DNA of 64,000 nucleotides from Corticium candelabrum (GCF_963422355.1 NC_085106.1:4978005-5042004); one strand, 5' to 3'. Shown: positions 1 to 11,992, counted from the stretch's first letter. The notes: generated by a model from the letters alone, not told the origin. Made by a program: numbers and translations.

Positions 1-832
1 ACCCACACCATGTCTTGAATTACTGCTTATACTGAGGTGTGCAGATATCGAATTTATGTGACCTTTTTTAATTGAAGTGTGCTCAAGGGTCAGTATATAA
101 AACTCCGCCCAAAATGTGGAATTACAGTACAGTACATGTTTATCACCATATCTAATATGTAGAATAATGTTAACAGATTTTGTACTAGCTGAATGTCATA
201 AAACTCAAGCCAGATGTCACAACACTCAAGCCAGCAGCCAGTCAGTTGCCTTGCATACATAGCTGTTCTATGACATCATGCCACTAGTGCTGTAGGTAGT
301 CGACAACTTTGACAAACCGCTTCTTCTAAACAGAAAGTACAGATTCAAACCTCGTGCAACATTTAGAAATTTGTAACAATGGGCCAACATTTATAAATAG
401 CTAAATAATACTCACGTGTGATTCCATTTGACATAAGACAAGTCAACAGATATTACTGCTGAAACTACCCACAAAATACTAAGACAAAGTAGGTTTTAAA
501 TCTTTTGTCAGAGTATTACCAATAGGAACAGTATGTACAGTATCCTGTAAGCCAATCCTGCAGTTCTAAACACAGGGACGGCAGTCTGGCACTTGCCAGA
601 CCAATGTTCAGAAAGTTGACTTTCTCATAAGCACATTGCCCAAACTTCCGGTCATTGATGTAACTGATTAAATAAATTACATTGTTTGTTGAAAATTCAA
701 CACTCAACGGTCTTTTACCGATTAAAATGCATATTCAATTTCATACAAACTTTGTTGCAGAAGTGAACAATACAAACGATGTTTTAGTTTTCTCTGAGAA
801 CTTTTGGATTGCCAACATTTTTCTTCAGGCAA

Positions 833-978
833 GTGTGTGCCATAGCCTGCTTGGTAATGGCGCTGCCCACTACAAATGTAAGCAGTGAGAGGTCTTTCTC
901 TACAATGAGGAGACCTACAGGGTTAAATACAGTGTTATACAACACCATCTTCAGAGCATGTCTGGACAAGCGAGTCTA
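833..978 (+). pseudogene. hAT transposase C-terminal (dimerisation) relic
   Basis: A short open stretch reads ALPTTNVSSERSFSTMRR and continues to a stop near 978. The SSERSFSTMRR block is the hallmark of the hAT C-terminal dimerisation domain, normally written (C/S)ERSFSxLRRLK. No catalytic core is recognisable upstream, so this is a decayed 3' fragment. It differs in sequence from the hAT copy at 41.9-44.5 kb. Confidence 0.7.
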
Positions 979-1739
979 AAGACCTGTCCAGACTAGACCA
1001 GAATGGATTGCGATTGCGCTGATCATGATCCGATTGGATTAGCGAGGGTCCACACTGCTCTTTGAAAATGATACCTCCGCCTCTTTTTCGGTATCACGTA
1101 AGTGATGACCGATGTGTGCGTGTGGGTTCTTCGCTTGTGGAAAGCATTGATACAGTGACGTAAGGTGAGCAAGAATGAAGATGAGTGAGCAGGGCTAGAT
1201 GTTCCAACTACACTCGTAACATATGTGAAAGTAACACCCACCTATTTCTAATTGGATTCAACAGATTGCGATCAAAACCACCTCCCGATGTGGATTGGAA
1301 TTATCGTGATCAGATTGGACAGCGTTGCGGTCAGATCGCGATCCAGTTGCCAGTGCGAACAGGGCTTAAATCACCTTATAGTTCATTGCAGTGAATGAAA
1401 TTAAACATTAAAAATTACAAAGAGGATTTAGATGCTTTGGACTTGAATGTCGTGGCTAGTGAGATTAGTGACATAGTCTTCTCACAGTTAATCACTGAAT
1501 GTGTTCTGAAAGTGTATAACAGAAGTTATTCAATATTGTACTTATCATATAACTAGATAATCATATTATAGTCATGTGATAAAGTTATGCCTTTCAATGA
1601 AAATTTACCAATAAATGAATGTTAATAGCGACAGAGCAGAGGGTTGATATTTGTATGTACAGGTCAAAGTTGATAACTATCCAGAAATTAGCGCAGATTT
1701 TGGCAGTGAAAGTTGGCAATCAAATCAACATCAACATGT
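979..1739. other. Intergenic, no gene seen
   Basis: No coding region is supported. Short GATTGCGATC-like and GATCATGATC words recur between 1005 and 1345, which may mark a decayed transposon, but I could not define ends. Confidence 0.3.
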
Positions 1740-4130
1740 GTCGTAAAAGGTCAGCATGATCGCAATCTTCCAATCTGAGAGACATTCTGGACCTCTCTAA
1801 AGAAGCGCTTAACCTGAGTCTGCAGGCAGAGAATTTGGCTTGAGAGAAGAAAGAGCTCTGCGTCTCTGGACAACCAAGAACCCCACAGCTCACAGCATGG
1901 TTACGGCTCAGGACCTTCCTGGACCCGACAGCGCAGGAACGCCAACATCCCTGCATGAACCGATGACAACTGGCAATCTATCCACCACGAATGGCGATGA
2001 AAGACCAACTAGGGTTTCAGAAAAACCGCCTCAGTGGGCAAGTGAATAGAGCAACAAGCATGCAGGTACAAAGAATGCTACTTCTGATCACAAGCAGCAA
2101 TTCAACTCCTCTTTTATCACAGAAGTCGTGCAGGAAATCCTCAAGACGATGCAAGCTTCTGGATCAGAAGACAAGGAGATGGCACCAAAGCGAGCAAAGG
2201 CATGTCAAACAACGTCATTTTGCTTGCAGATTCCAAAGACAGATCTGTACACCACTGGCTCTACATGGCAACAATATTGGCCAGTAGGGACAGTGCAATA
2301 TTGAAGGGTGCAGTCAGCATATCCCGTACCCTACAAATGGGTTACGAAGATCACGAAAGGTGAGTACATTGATCTCAGTCAACTGCTAAACAAAGTAAAG
2401 GGTCCCGATAAATGGGAATAAGGGAACCACGATATTACATGGGCGATCAACGGGGAAACAAAATATCGATGTCGTAGACCAAACAGCGAGTCCCTATACA
2501 CTCCCTTATTTCGTGGCTTGAGGCATGGTTGCTGTTCACAATCACAGTGGTCATTGGGATCGCGTCAAGAGTGCAGGAGCTGTTACAGTATCAACTGGAT
2601 ATCAAGTCGATCAGCCACGAGCTACGCTATCGCTTCTTGGCTCATTTATGACCAGCAGTTCCACAGGGCAGTCACTATGGATTCATCAAAGTGCTGGCAA
2701 AGATACCAATCTTTGGTCTATTTGTTTTACCAATCGCTCGTTCCCGGTATGCCATGCATGCCAAGAGGTTGGTCACATGGCGTCTCAATGCCCAAAAAGC
2801 CGCCGTTCCTTTCGGTACAATTCCCTTACCAGTAGGGGCCCAACAATGCAACAGTGCAATCAGATAACCACCACTCAGACAATGCCAGTATGCATATGCA
2901 AGACAACCAACCCAACCCTGCCGTGGATTCAAACAAGGCAAATGCGAGTTCATGTCCCAACACGGAGCATGCAAATTTTTCCACAGCTGCAGCAAATGTG
3001 GAGGGAAACACGCGGCTACTACATGTGACCGCCCCCAGATCAAGTGATTTGGCATTGTTGCCGCCACCTGTAGGTAACAGTAAACTAAACATTGCACTAT
3101 TTCAGAAGGAACTGTTCTGGAATAGAACAGTACCCAACCCAAGTTTGATCTGATGAGTTAGTAAATAGTTTAGAATTAGGTTTCAAGATTGGTTATCGTG
3201 GGCAACGTGTTAGTGTTATGAGCACTAATTTCCAGTCTGCACGCATGAATCCCACTGTGATTACAGAGTCATTATCTGCTGAATGTAAGAATGGGTTCAT
3301 GACAGGCCCATATAGAGAGCCGCCTTATGTAAACTTACAAGTCAGGGCTGGGTGTAGTCCCAAAAAGGACGGATCATGGCGGATGATCTTACACTTGTCA
3401 TCCCCAGAGAATGTCAGTGTAAATGATGGAATTGACAAAACCAATACGGCCTCAAATACTCATCGATAGAAAAAGTAGTGAAGTTACTGACTGCAGTTTG
3501 CCCTGGTGCATATATGGTCAAAGTCGACTTCAAGCATGCAGTTAGGCAGTGCCCAGTCTATCCGTCAGATTGGCAGTTATTAGGCTGTTATTGGGAAGGA
3601 CATTATTATGTTCATCACTGGGCTGCCATTCGATCTCAGATCTGTACTATTCCTTTTTAATTAATCAACCAGCAGAAGCCATAACATGGATACTCATTCA
3701 TAACCGAGGGATACAGCATGTCATACATTACCTAGACGATTTTTTGCAGTGGCTCCTACAGCAGAGAAGCCAAAAGCATTCAAGAGTCTATTCTACAGTT
3801 GCTACACTAATTAGTTGTTGAATGGTCTCCTACAAAGATTGTGGGTCTATCTCAGGTAATGACCTTTCTTAGTATTGAAATAGATTCGGTTCGGCAATGC
3901 CTACAATTACCAGACAACAAGCAGATAGCTATTTGTGACAAATTAGGCCAGTGGCTTGTGAAGAGGTGTTGTACAGTAGATTTCAAGTTGCTTGTCGCAT
4001 GAGTTGTACTACTCGTGGGAAAGTAGGTGATGATAGGTTTCATATCAAATTGCATTACAGGGTGCATAGCTGTTGATGATCATGAGTGCATGTCCCTAAT
4101 TATGCTGATTCGTACTGTAGTCTAATAATC
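1740..4130 (+). mobile_element. DIRS-like retroelement relic (gag-like, CCHC knuckle, reverse transcriptase)
   Basis: Broken frames on the plus strand form one degraded element. Around 2745-2800 a zinc knuckle reads CHACQEVGHMASQC (CX2CX4HX4C), as in retroelement gag proteins. From about 3300 the reverse transcriptase begins (PKKDGSWRMILHLSSPE, then AYMVKVDFKHAVRQCPV), with the catalytic box HYLDD at about 3727 and a continuation FLSIEIDSVRQCLQLPD near 3870. The order and wording of these RT motifs resemble DIRS-type retrotransposons more than gypsy. That assignment is from family knowledge and no tyrosine recombinase was found. Multiple stops and frameshifts make it inactive. No terminal repeats were located. 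Confidence 0.6.
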
Positions 4131-4523
4131 GTCATAAGGGTACATGTCGCTGCAACAAACAATTGTAGAGAGCTGTTGTTCAGTTGGATGTGTGAAGATA
4201 CTTGGTGATAAATGGTGATTGCTCTAAATTGACACCAATACCAATAACTGAACCGTCAAACACACAGATTAGAATAGGATTCACTGCAAAAATGTTGAAA
4301 CAGCCTATGAGGTCATTTTTGGGCTGTAATCTGTACGTGACAGTCCAACACACCTCTTGGATCTTCGTGCAATTGCGCACTCCATCTCCTGTGGTCACAC
4401 CACACGTACGTGATGGAATATCACATGACTCCGTACTCACGCATCTGACCAAGTTCTTCTTGGCCGTCTACAAATAGGACAATTCCTGTTGCGGCTAGCA
4501 ACTGTGTCTCAGTACCAATCAAA

Positions 4524-5344
4524 GTGTTTGATTCGTCAGATAAGGAGGGCAAGACATTTATTCTGAGAAGCTTGTGCTCAGCAGGACCCTTGAAGACCCT
4601 AGGTGACCTCAAGACGACGACTGCTAGTGAGCTGGAGATTGCGATACCGGAAGACGTTGGCTACATGAAAGGAAACACTAAGGTTTGGCTATGCAACGAC
4701 AAGGACGCAGCTGAAATTTGTACCAGTCTTGCTAGTAGTTCTGTTACCTTTGGTGTTCCCTTACAAGTAGAGCGCAACCTGATGCATGTAAGGGTGTACA
4801 GCAGTGCAGCCAATCACTAGCAGAGAACAGTGAATGAGTCAGATGAAACGTTTGAGAAACCAAGGGCAGGATCACGGCAGTCGTCAAAAAGGAAGTGCTC
4901 TAGCGTTGATACAAAAGAACAAATAGAAGACTTGGTAGGGAACTTGCAGAGTGTGCATGGCAAACGGTTTACCAAGCTGCAATACAGGCTGTGGACGGAA
5001 ATGGTGATGTCGGTACGTATCCTTCAATGGACGATCCTCCTCGTGTTCCGATGTTTCAAGTCACCAACAAACCAGCAAGACAAACTGTTGCATCAGCAGT
5101 GACTGAGATCGGGTCAGTTACTGCTACTGCTATTTCAGGTGGCCAACCTGGACAAGTGGAAACTAATGCTTGTTCTGGTACTTCTGGAGCTCGAGTGAGC
5201 CCTGGAAAAAGAGTTGATTTAAGAGGAAAGAGTTTGCAACAGCTAAGAGATCTACACGGCTTGCTAGAGCTGGGAGTGATCACACAAAAAGACTTTGACC
5301 AACAAAAAGGCATAATTATGGAAGAACTTAACAAACTGGCTTAG
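4524..5344 (+). pseudogene. Unknown two-part ORF with SHOCT-like C-terminus
   Basis: The reading starts near 4524 (KEGKTFILRSLCSAGPLKTL) and meets an in-frame TAG at about 4818. It resumes at 4830 as a charged region and changes frame near 4990-5000. It ends at 5344 with LRDLHGLLELGVITQKDFDQ. This last segment has the spacing of the SHOCT motif (LxxLxxLLxxGxITxxEFxxxKxxLL), a short C-terminal helix pair found in many bacterial and some eukaryotic proteins. I do not recognise the rest. It lies between a DIRS-like relic and a Tc1-like relic, so it is probably a mobile-element accessory gene, but a decayed host gene is possible. Confidence 0.4.
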
Positions 5345-5431
5345 GTACAGTACAATTAAGCAGATTGATTACAGACAAGTAGAATTAGGAGAGTCAGCTG
5401 CATGCAGATGTAAGATCAATACGTTCATTAC

Positions 5432-5956
5432 TTACATATAACCTGAGTGTTTTATGTAGGTCTGACAGTCAGTTGCAGTAACACATCCAAATGCTTGCAG
5501 TGCTAGTTCTCTCATAGTTACTCCTTCATCTAGAATGTGAACATTGTTTCTAGTGTAACATTTCACTTTGGAAAACACTTCCTCTATGGGATTCAGATCT
5601 GGACTGTAGGCTGGCAAATTTTTTAGTAAAACTCCAAGTCCTTGTAGCAGATTGGAAACAGAATCAATGTGGTGAATGACTGCATTGTCCATAACAATTA
5701 CTGATGATGGATTGATGCTATTAAATGGCATTACGTAAGGGATAATGCTATGCCTGAGGATGTCAAGGAACATTTCTCCTGTCCCATTTGATTCTGTCAG
5801 TTTTACATCCAGTATACCATTTACTATCATAGCTGCAAGGGCATTAATTTGTTTTCCACGTACTAACAGCTTGTGACTTAGTGCTCTCTGTCCTCTCAAT
5901 GCATATCGACACTTTCGAATAGAATTGCTCCTGTCGAAGCCCGTCAGATTAGACAA
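5432..5956 (-). pseudogene. IS630/Tc1-mariner-type DDE transposase, C-terminal catalytic part
   Basis: The minus-strand frame carries NSIRKCRYALRGQRALSHKL, then VIVMDNAVIHH with the second catalytic Asp, and LPAYSPDLNPIEEVFSKVK with the terminal acidic residue. These are the DDE_3 (IS630/Tc1) motifs. The first catalytic Asp region is frame-shifted: it reads as a garbled stretch around 5940-5990. The helix-turn-helix N-terminus of the same protein is separated, at 6670-6850, by about 550 bp of inserted DNA. The copy is therefore not functional. Confidence 0.8.
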
Positions 5957-6094
5957 TTTTGAGGATAAAAAAGAGGCATCTGAGCTATATAGGTCACTCT
6001 CTCCAACTCACTCCTCTGCTTTGCTACAATGCTGATTTTCTTTCGACTGAAATTGTGATGATGAAAGGAACATTTCGGCCACATGCGCTAGTAA

Positions 6095-6685
6095 ATTGCG
6101 CCCAGCATACACATTTGATTGTTGGCTATCAACAATCAAATTGAGACATTTGACGCATTTGCAGAACGAGATATGCTTACGTACGCTTTTAACTAATCAA
6201 ATGATAAATTCTATCGGACGCATTTGTAACTTTTTCGATCGGGACTCCAACTTCTCGAATATCTACAGTAGATCGCAGTTTGCAAAGCATGCTGTTTGGT
6301 TCAGTAGCTGAAACACTTATGCACAACTTACTCATACTTATCAAGCGGGTAACGCTTTTCTAGCATGACACTGAAGAGGGTTTTCTCGCCATCACATGTA
6401 ACATCACGTGACATCGACAGCAGTCGGTGAAGCATTGTGGACAGCAAAACAGATCCGGACAGCGAAACATCCGGACGCCAATACCGCTTGCCTCTCTAAC
6501 CTTTTAGTTGTGTTCATGTGCGACAGACCAAGTATGAACAGCTGTTTTAACCACACACCAAAGGGGCCCTGTCGTAAGAACTGGACTCAACCGTAACTTC
6601 GCGTTGCAGTTCTTGTCACTTCCATCAGCGCATGTAACCATTGCTTTTTACCGCAAATGTATGTTAGCGTGCGTCTCTGAAGTGT
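6095..6685. mobile_element. Putative small insertion inside the Tc1-like transposase
   Basis: This block separates the DNA-binding and catalytic halves of the transposase. Its left edge (CGCCCAGCATACACATTTG) and the reverse complement of its right edge (CGCACGCTAACATACATTTG) are similar, as expected for imperfect terminal inverted repeats. There is no coding sequence inside. The boundary assignment is approximate. Confidence 0.35.
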
Positions 6686-6860
6686 TGCATTAACGTAAAT
6701 CTCCGAAATGTCTCTTGAAGCAATCTGCACATAGTAGCTAAACTGACATCTTTACCAGTCACATTACAAAGCTCGTCTTTTAGCTCTCTTAGATGGACAC
6801 AGGGATTTCTAATTACACACTGAATAAAAGTCATATCCTCAAAGTCAGCCAATAATCTGC
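6664..6860 (-). pseudogene. Tc1/IS630-like transposase N-terminal HTH
   Basis: The minus-strand frame reads DFEDMTFIQCVIRNPCVHLR, then ELKDELCNVTG and SLATMCRLLQE. This is the winged HTH that precedes the catalytic core in IS630-type transposases ('FxxxxIxxxIxxNPxxxLxELxxxLxxxTGxxVSxxTIxRxL'). It is the missing N-terminus of the transposase at 5432-5956. It is now open in frame with helicase sequence upstream (see 6985-7730). Confidence 0.7.
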
Positions 6861-6984
6861 GAGGACCATGCCATTGCCTCCATGGCCTAACATCTTCCCA
6901 GATTCGGTAAGATTGTAGGAATCGTTGGACAGTTCTGACATCAACGTAATGTAATCTTGCAAAGACTGTCAGTTTGGCCAACTC

Positions 6985-7730
6985 TCGAATATGCAACATA
7001 CAACTAACCATAGAAAAGCAAGGCAAATCCAAAGTAATTCCTACTACTTTTAGTGATTGGCCCTGTGCTTTATTGATGGTTATAACAAAACAGACACGCA
7101 CAGGAAACTGCAACCTCCGGAATTGGAAAGGTGTGTCTGAAGGAATTGGTGGAATTCTTGGAATGAATACATTTTCATTCTTTCCTTGCCCAGTCAGTAT
7201 GGTGGCTTCTATGACATGTGCCATAATCTGGTTGATAATCAGTCCTGTGCCATTACAAAGTTTGGGCACATCCAAATTTCAAAGAAGTATGACTGGGCTG
7301 CCGACGTTTAGTTTAAGCTTATGCGATGGCATGCCTGATGGTTCTATTCTAAAGCGTTCAAGAACTCAGTTGGATACCGCACAGCCTCTGTTGCATCCAC
7401 AACAGTGTTGATAGACTTCAAAACCTTCTCCTCTCCCGGTAGTTGCATCAACAGGTTGGTGTTAATGATATCGACCATGTCATTTCGTGGTGAGAGAACA
7501 ATATGCTCACAGAGCCACCTGTGATTCTTGTAGTTTTGATCCAAGTTTGGAAAAACCTTTCTGTACAGTCCTCAACATTCTCTACCATTCGACCTAAGCT
7601 GGGCGGTATGCTTATTAGGCCTTCACAATCAACAGGCAGTTCTCCATTGCCAACTTCTAGAAGCAGATCCAGGAGAGAAAAGACTTGTAAAGTTGGAGCA
7701 AGAATGGTTGAAGGCTTAATTAACTAGGTC
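6985..7730 (-). pseudogene. Helitron/Pif1-type helicase C-terminal fragment
   Basis: Minus-strand pieces read LDQNYKNHRWLCEHIVLSPR, VDIINTNLLMQLPGEEKV and YPTEFLN in one frame. After a frameshift near 7330 the reading continues as LCNGTGLIINQIM, IPSDTPFQFRRLQFPVRV and FVITINKAQGQSLKVVGITL. These are the last helicase motifs of Pif1-family enzymes as carried by Helitron rolling-circle transposons; the final motif is TINKAQGQS. Only the C-terminal third is present, with one frameshift, and the Rep nuclease half is absent. It directly abuts the Tc1-like HTH, giving a chimeric 203-codon reading frame (6664-7275). Confidence 0.75.
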
Positions 7731-8200
7731 ATGTGACACTGACTCCGATCTATCTGAGGACTATGACTCTCAGGCAGAAAGAATAGGAGCTGGAGCCGGA
7801 AGTGCTTATAGAAGATGTGAAATGCTAGGGTCATCAGTAGGATCCAGTAAATGTCAAGGCACCAGCACTACCTTCCTGTGCATGCACAAGAAACTAATCG
7901 TTGTGTTGATTCTTATGTTGGTGCATAGAGCAAGACCATCAGTGGTCACTATAGTAGTTGCTTTTTTAGTAGAAGTGTGTTACAGCATGTAGTTGGGCTA
8001 ATAGAGAGTGTTCAAAATTGAAGCCAATAACTGCATGTATTTCTATTAATTTTAATAGTAACATTCTCACAGGGGTCTCGCAGTGCTATCTATACGTACA
8101 TACCGGCGATTACTGTGATACAGTACTCGTGGTAGTACTGGAACAGTATGAACTGACGAAGTCTTGGAAATTATGCTACAAAATTCTTTCTGTGTAATTA
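7731..8200. other. Intergenic, nothing recognised
   Basis: No coding frame, simple repeat or terminal repeat was recognised in this interval. Confidence 0.4.
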
Positions 8201-8213
8201 CACAGTTATTTCA

Positions 8214-10240
8214 CTACCGCAATCTCAGGGCATGCGTGTCATTGGCTGCGGGTGGAGCAAGTTGCAGGTCTCCAAGTGGCCTTCGCTTTGTGCTCAAATC
8301 AGTTGCTTGCTCCAATGTTAAGCTTCGTTTCTTGCTCCTCTTGTGGCGTTTTCGTGGACTGTCAATGTAGCGTTCTTCGAGGGCACTCCCAACGACAGAA
8401 TGGATCTCAGAGGAGTAGCGTTGGTCCAAATTTGAGACAGCGGCCAGGTCTTCTACTTCCAAAAAATCGCCACAATTGTCAACTATCTCCCTAATAGTTT
8501 GGTTTGTGACAATTGACTGGGGCCCCAAGAACACTCTTCCATTCCTTTTGAAGGTTCTCTCTTGCCATGAAGCCAGGGCCCAAGGAGTATGCTCTTTTCT
8601 GCATCCGTCACCTGAAAATCGCAAACCGTTTCTTGGAGCGGATACAGGAACTAACTATGAGTTACTCACGTTTTGCCATTTGTGTTTCCTGGAATGGCGA
8701 GCTAAACATGTGTGGTGAGTCTGTTGTGGCACGATATAGCCATTTGGGTCTACGGTTTCCACAGTGCATCCTGTGCAGCATAGGCTGGATTCATGGATAG
8801 GAATTTCTTCAAAGTCTAGGGCAGTCAGAAGGCCTCTTCTAATGCAGCCTCCTCCTAGGATGCTGTTTATGTGGATGTCCTTGGTCTTGTTTCTAAGTTC
8901 TTTGGGATGGAACACAATGGCTGCAGTTGACTTATGGCCATCTCTTCCTGCTCTTCCTATCATCTGCACCAAAGCAATGATTGCAAATGTTACCACATTA
9001 GAAATGCAACAACCTACTTGAAACCAATCTTTAATATTAGATTGTAATCCCAAATTCACTACCATGTGTGAATTAACATCAGGAATGTCAATGCCCTGCC
9101 AACAACACTTGGAGATTACTCTACTAGTCTACTTTACCCTATACTCTATGGAATAGAGACTTCTCACCATGCCAAAGCCAATTGTGGCTATTACCACCAA
9201 ACTCTTGCCTGCATTTCCACCTGCCATCTGGTGTCAGCTCTGAGCCTGGAATGATGGAGGCCAACTTGCAAACCCCTTGATGACAGACATTGCCATAACT
9301 TTACTGCTTTCACTTTCTGCTGAACATAGACAATAGTTTTGGGGAAACTCTCACGTGACATTAACCCAAACAGCGAGGATAGAATGGCCTTCTGCATGTA
9401 AAGGCCAATGTGATAATTACAATGTGACCTTGCAGCTGACAATATAATGCAACAACTTGCATATAAAAAGATGTTGGGCCGATTCGGTTGGTATGAAACA
9501 AGCACCTTTCTAGTCATACAGAGAGACTGGCTAATCTCTCTTAGCATTTTGCTAGGTGCTGTAGCAGTCATTGCAATGACAGGAAATTGGAGAAAACTCC
9601 TAAGCCCCTACAACACATTATGAGGGTCATGTAAGCAACGGTGGAATACATGTAATTGTACCAGCAACAGATGCAGTGTGCTTCATCCACAGCAATTAAC
9701 CCTATTAAGTTTTTTGCAATAAGATTTGCTGAAACACTCCAGCCAGACCTTGCTAAGAGCAGTCTAAGGGGACATGAAGACTATAGAAACGAGGGCAATT
9801 AAGCTCATAGATGCATTGTAGGTACTTGAAGTAAATATGTTTGAACTCACTGAATTTGTTGCTGGTAATATACTGAGCTGCTTGGCCAGCAGTCAGTGAC
9901 GGAGAACTGAGTGGAATAGCAGCTGCAGGCACTTGTAATTTTTTAGAGTTTCGACCTAATCATTAATCTGGTTAGAAAACTAGGATCAATCGTATACATA
10001 TTTCTAATGCAACTGGTCATTCATCAGCGAATTCAAGGGACTGATGACAAGGCCACACTTCTTCTCCAGTGCTAAGACTGGCAGTTGGTAACACGGGAAC
10101 TTTCCACTGCCCGTGGTCATCCGAACGACAACGTCCTGGCCCTACATGATGGCGAGGGATGCTTCAAGCTGGCCTCTGCACAGTGAACGGTATCCATAGA
10201 CCTCTCGCAGAACACAACACAGCTTCTCAACGTGTCCGAT
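8214..10240 (-). pseudogene. RecQ-like DNA helicase relic
   Basis: Minus-strand reading from about 10240 downward gives GQDVVVRMTTGSGKFPCYQL (helicase motif I), LVISPLNSLMNDQ (Ia), LIAVDEAHCICCW (motif II, DEAH), MTATAPSKMLREISQSL (motif III), PKTIVYVQQKVKAVKLWQCL (start of domain 2) and VQMIGRAGRDG (motif VI). A charged tail ending at 8214 follows. The order and DEAHCI box are RecQ-type. Motif I is altered: the last residue of GSGKS is Phe. There is a stop just before it, and the remaining blocks lie in different frames. No convincing splice sites join every block, so I call it a pseudogene, possibly of a repeated RecQ-like family; a heavily spliced gene cannot be fully excluded. Confidence 0.65.
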
Positions 10241-10708
10241 TTGAAATTGGCACTCAACTAGCTATGCATAGGCATGTGCATTAGATTTGTGAAGGTAGAC
10301 ATCTGTACAAAATATGTCCGTCATGGGCTGTGTTATCCTATACTATACTCTGCTAGCCGGAGCAGTTTTGACAAGAGGATCGTGCATGTGCATGATGGCC
10401 GTGATTTGTGGGCCCAGGCGACTGACCTGTACTAGCGCTTTGTAGACAAGATGCTAGGTTCTGGGCTAATCTACCACCTTCTGTGTTGTTTAACAGAGTC
10501 TTTGCAACCTATTAGAAATTAGCTGAGACCAGCAGACTGAGCTAAATAACTTAATTAGACTCAAAACATGTCACATGATGAGATGTGGTACTAGTCGTCC
10601 TTCGCACTGAGGCTAACCACACGTGTGAAACCACATGGACCTACACACGTGACAGCTAACGGACGTGGTGTAGCAATCTAGCCCGGAGGAGGACTGGGCA
10701 CAAGTATA

Positions 10709-11357
10709 GCTAGCCTTGAAATTCCAGACCAGAGAGCGCGCGAAGCGCGCAAAGTCTAGTCTGACCACAACGCTACTAATGATGTCGGAAGTACTTATCA
10801 AAAGCGATGCTAAATGGTAGTCTAACAGCATAGGATCGTTTTACCTAGATTAACGTATCATTTGTAAATACAATGAGATCTCACGAACGAAGAAGAGATG
10901 TCTGCAGTGTTTGCGGTGGTATCTTGGTAGACGGCACAAAGCCACGACTCTTTGATTCTTCGGCACACCGCTAGCTACTCTAACAACTCGACTAGCCAGA
11001 CTACCACTCGACCAGTTGTCAAAGGTGATGGTCCAGCGACGCTGCTGTGCATGTCCTCTCACCGCAAGCTTGAAAAGATCGAAGAACTGAAGCTGAAACT
11101 AAAACTAAGATAGTGCGTGCACCAGAGTCTTCATTACAGCTCTGGCGTGCACTTAGCTGCCACGAAAATTTCACATGCATGCAATCAGCATTAGTCACTT
11201 AGTATAACTAATTATTGCTAAACCAATCACAATTTACAACTGAAATTCCGGTTCTAAGATGCTGATTGGCCTAGAAGGCTATTTCCAAAATCATTTTAGT
11301 ACCGTTCTGGTCCAGACTAGAGTTCGCGCGGCTCTCTGGTCTGAAAGTTCGAGGCTA
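10709..11357. mobile_element. MITE with imperfect terminal inverted repeats
   Basis: The left arm at 10709-10760 (CTAGCCTTGAAATTCCAGAC, then CAGAGAGCGCGCG and TCTAGTCTGACCA) is repeated inverted at 11300-11357 (AGACCAGAGAGCCGCGCGAA in reverse complement, flanked by CTAGCCTCGAAC). Inside there is no transposase. The arms are GC-richer than their surroundings. Confidence 0.6.
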
Positions 11358-11512
11358 GAGTCTAGCTTTTTGGATCCAGTCAGATCCTGCATAAAGTCAT
11401 GTCTTCTGTTTAGACAGCCATAATGTCTATAAGCACCTCTGCGGTGGCGTTTGCCTCCAGTGCTTACAAGAGCCTTACGAACCAGACTGATCTGGTTGCA
11501 TGAGCATAACAC

Positions 11513-11564
<52 letters not shown>
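11513..11564. repeat. (AAT)n microsatellite
   Basis: About 17 uninterrupted AAT units. It directly precedes the 5' end of a tRNA-derived SINE and resembles the tails of the two SINE copies that follow, so it may be the tail of an older copy. Confidence 0.9.
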
Positions 11565-11992
11565 GTCACCACCGTGGCTTAGTGGTTAGTGACAATGGCT
11601 ACCACTCCATGGTTTGGGGGTTCAAACCCCAGTGATGATAGTAAATTATGAAACTTGTCTGTGTTTCTCTCTCATGTTTCTCTAGCTTTATCCATGAGAC
11701 TATGACTCATTTCAGTCGTTGGGGAGTTTCTGTGGTCTGGCGAACAGTCCGTTGACGATGAAGTCCAGTGCTTTCCTGGTGGTCGTTGATATCCACTAGG
11801 CGTGCTGTATCGAGTACGCGGTCACCGTAATGCCTGCAATCTATATCGAATTGGCTAGTCATTGATCGCCGTATGGACTACACGGAAACATGTACCCCGC
11901 TGGGCTCACCTGCCGGGTTGGTGGGCGCCCAGATGGGGTAAAGACCCCACTTGCCCATTATGGAGGGGCATAACGACACATAATAATAATAA
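11565..11992 (+). repeat. tRNA-derived SINE, family A, copy 1
   Basis: The 5' end carries RNA polymerase III promoter boxes: an A box TGGCTTAGTGG at 11575-11585 and a B box GGTTCAAACCCC at 11619-11630. The spacing is that of a tRNA gene. A 300-bp unrelated body follows, and a short TAATAATAATAA tail ends at about 11992. The head folds poorly as a modern tRNA, so this is a SINE rather than a tRNA gene. Confidence 0.85.

Noticed and set aside
11575-11640. Possible tRNA gene
   Set aside because: The A and B boxes are present, but the cloverleaf is not convincing and the unit is repeated with a 300-bp body and tail, i.e. a SINE.
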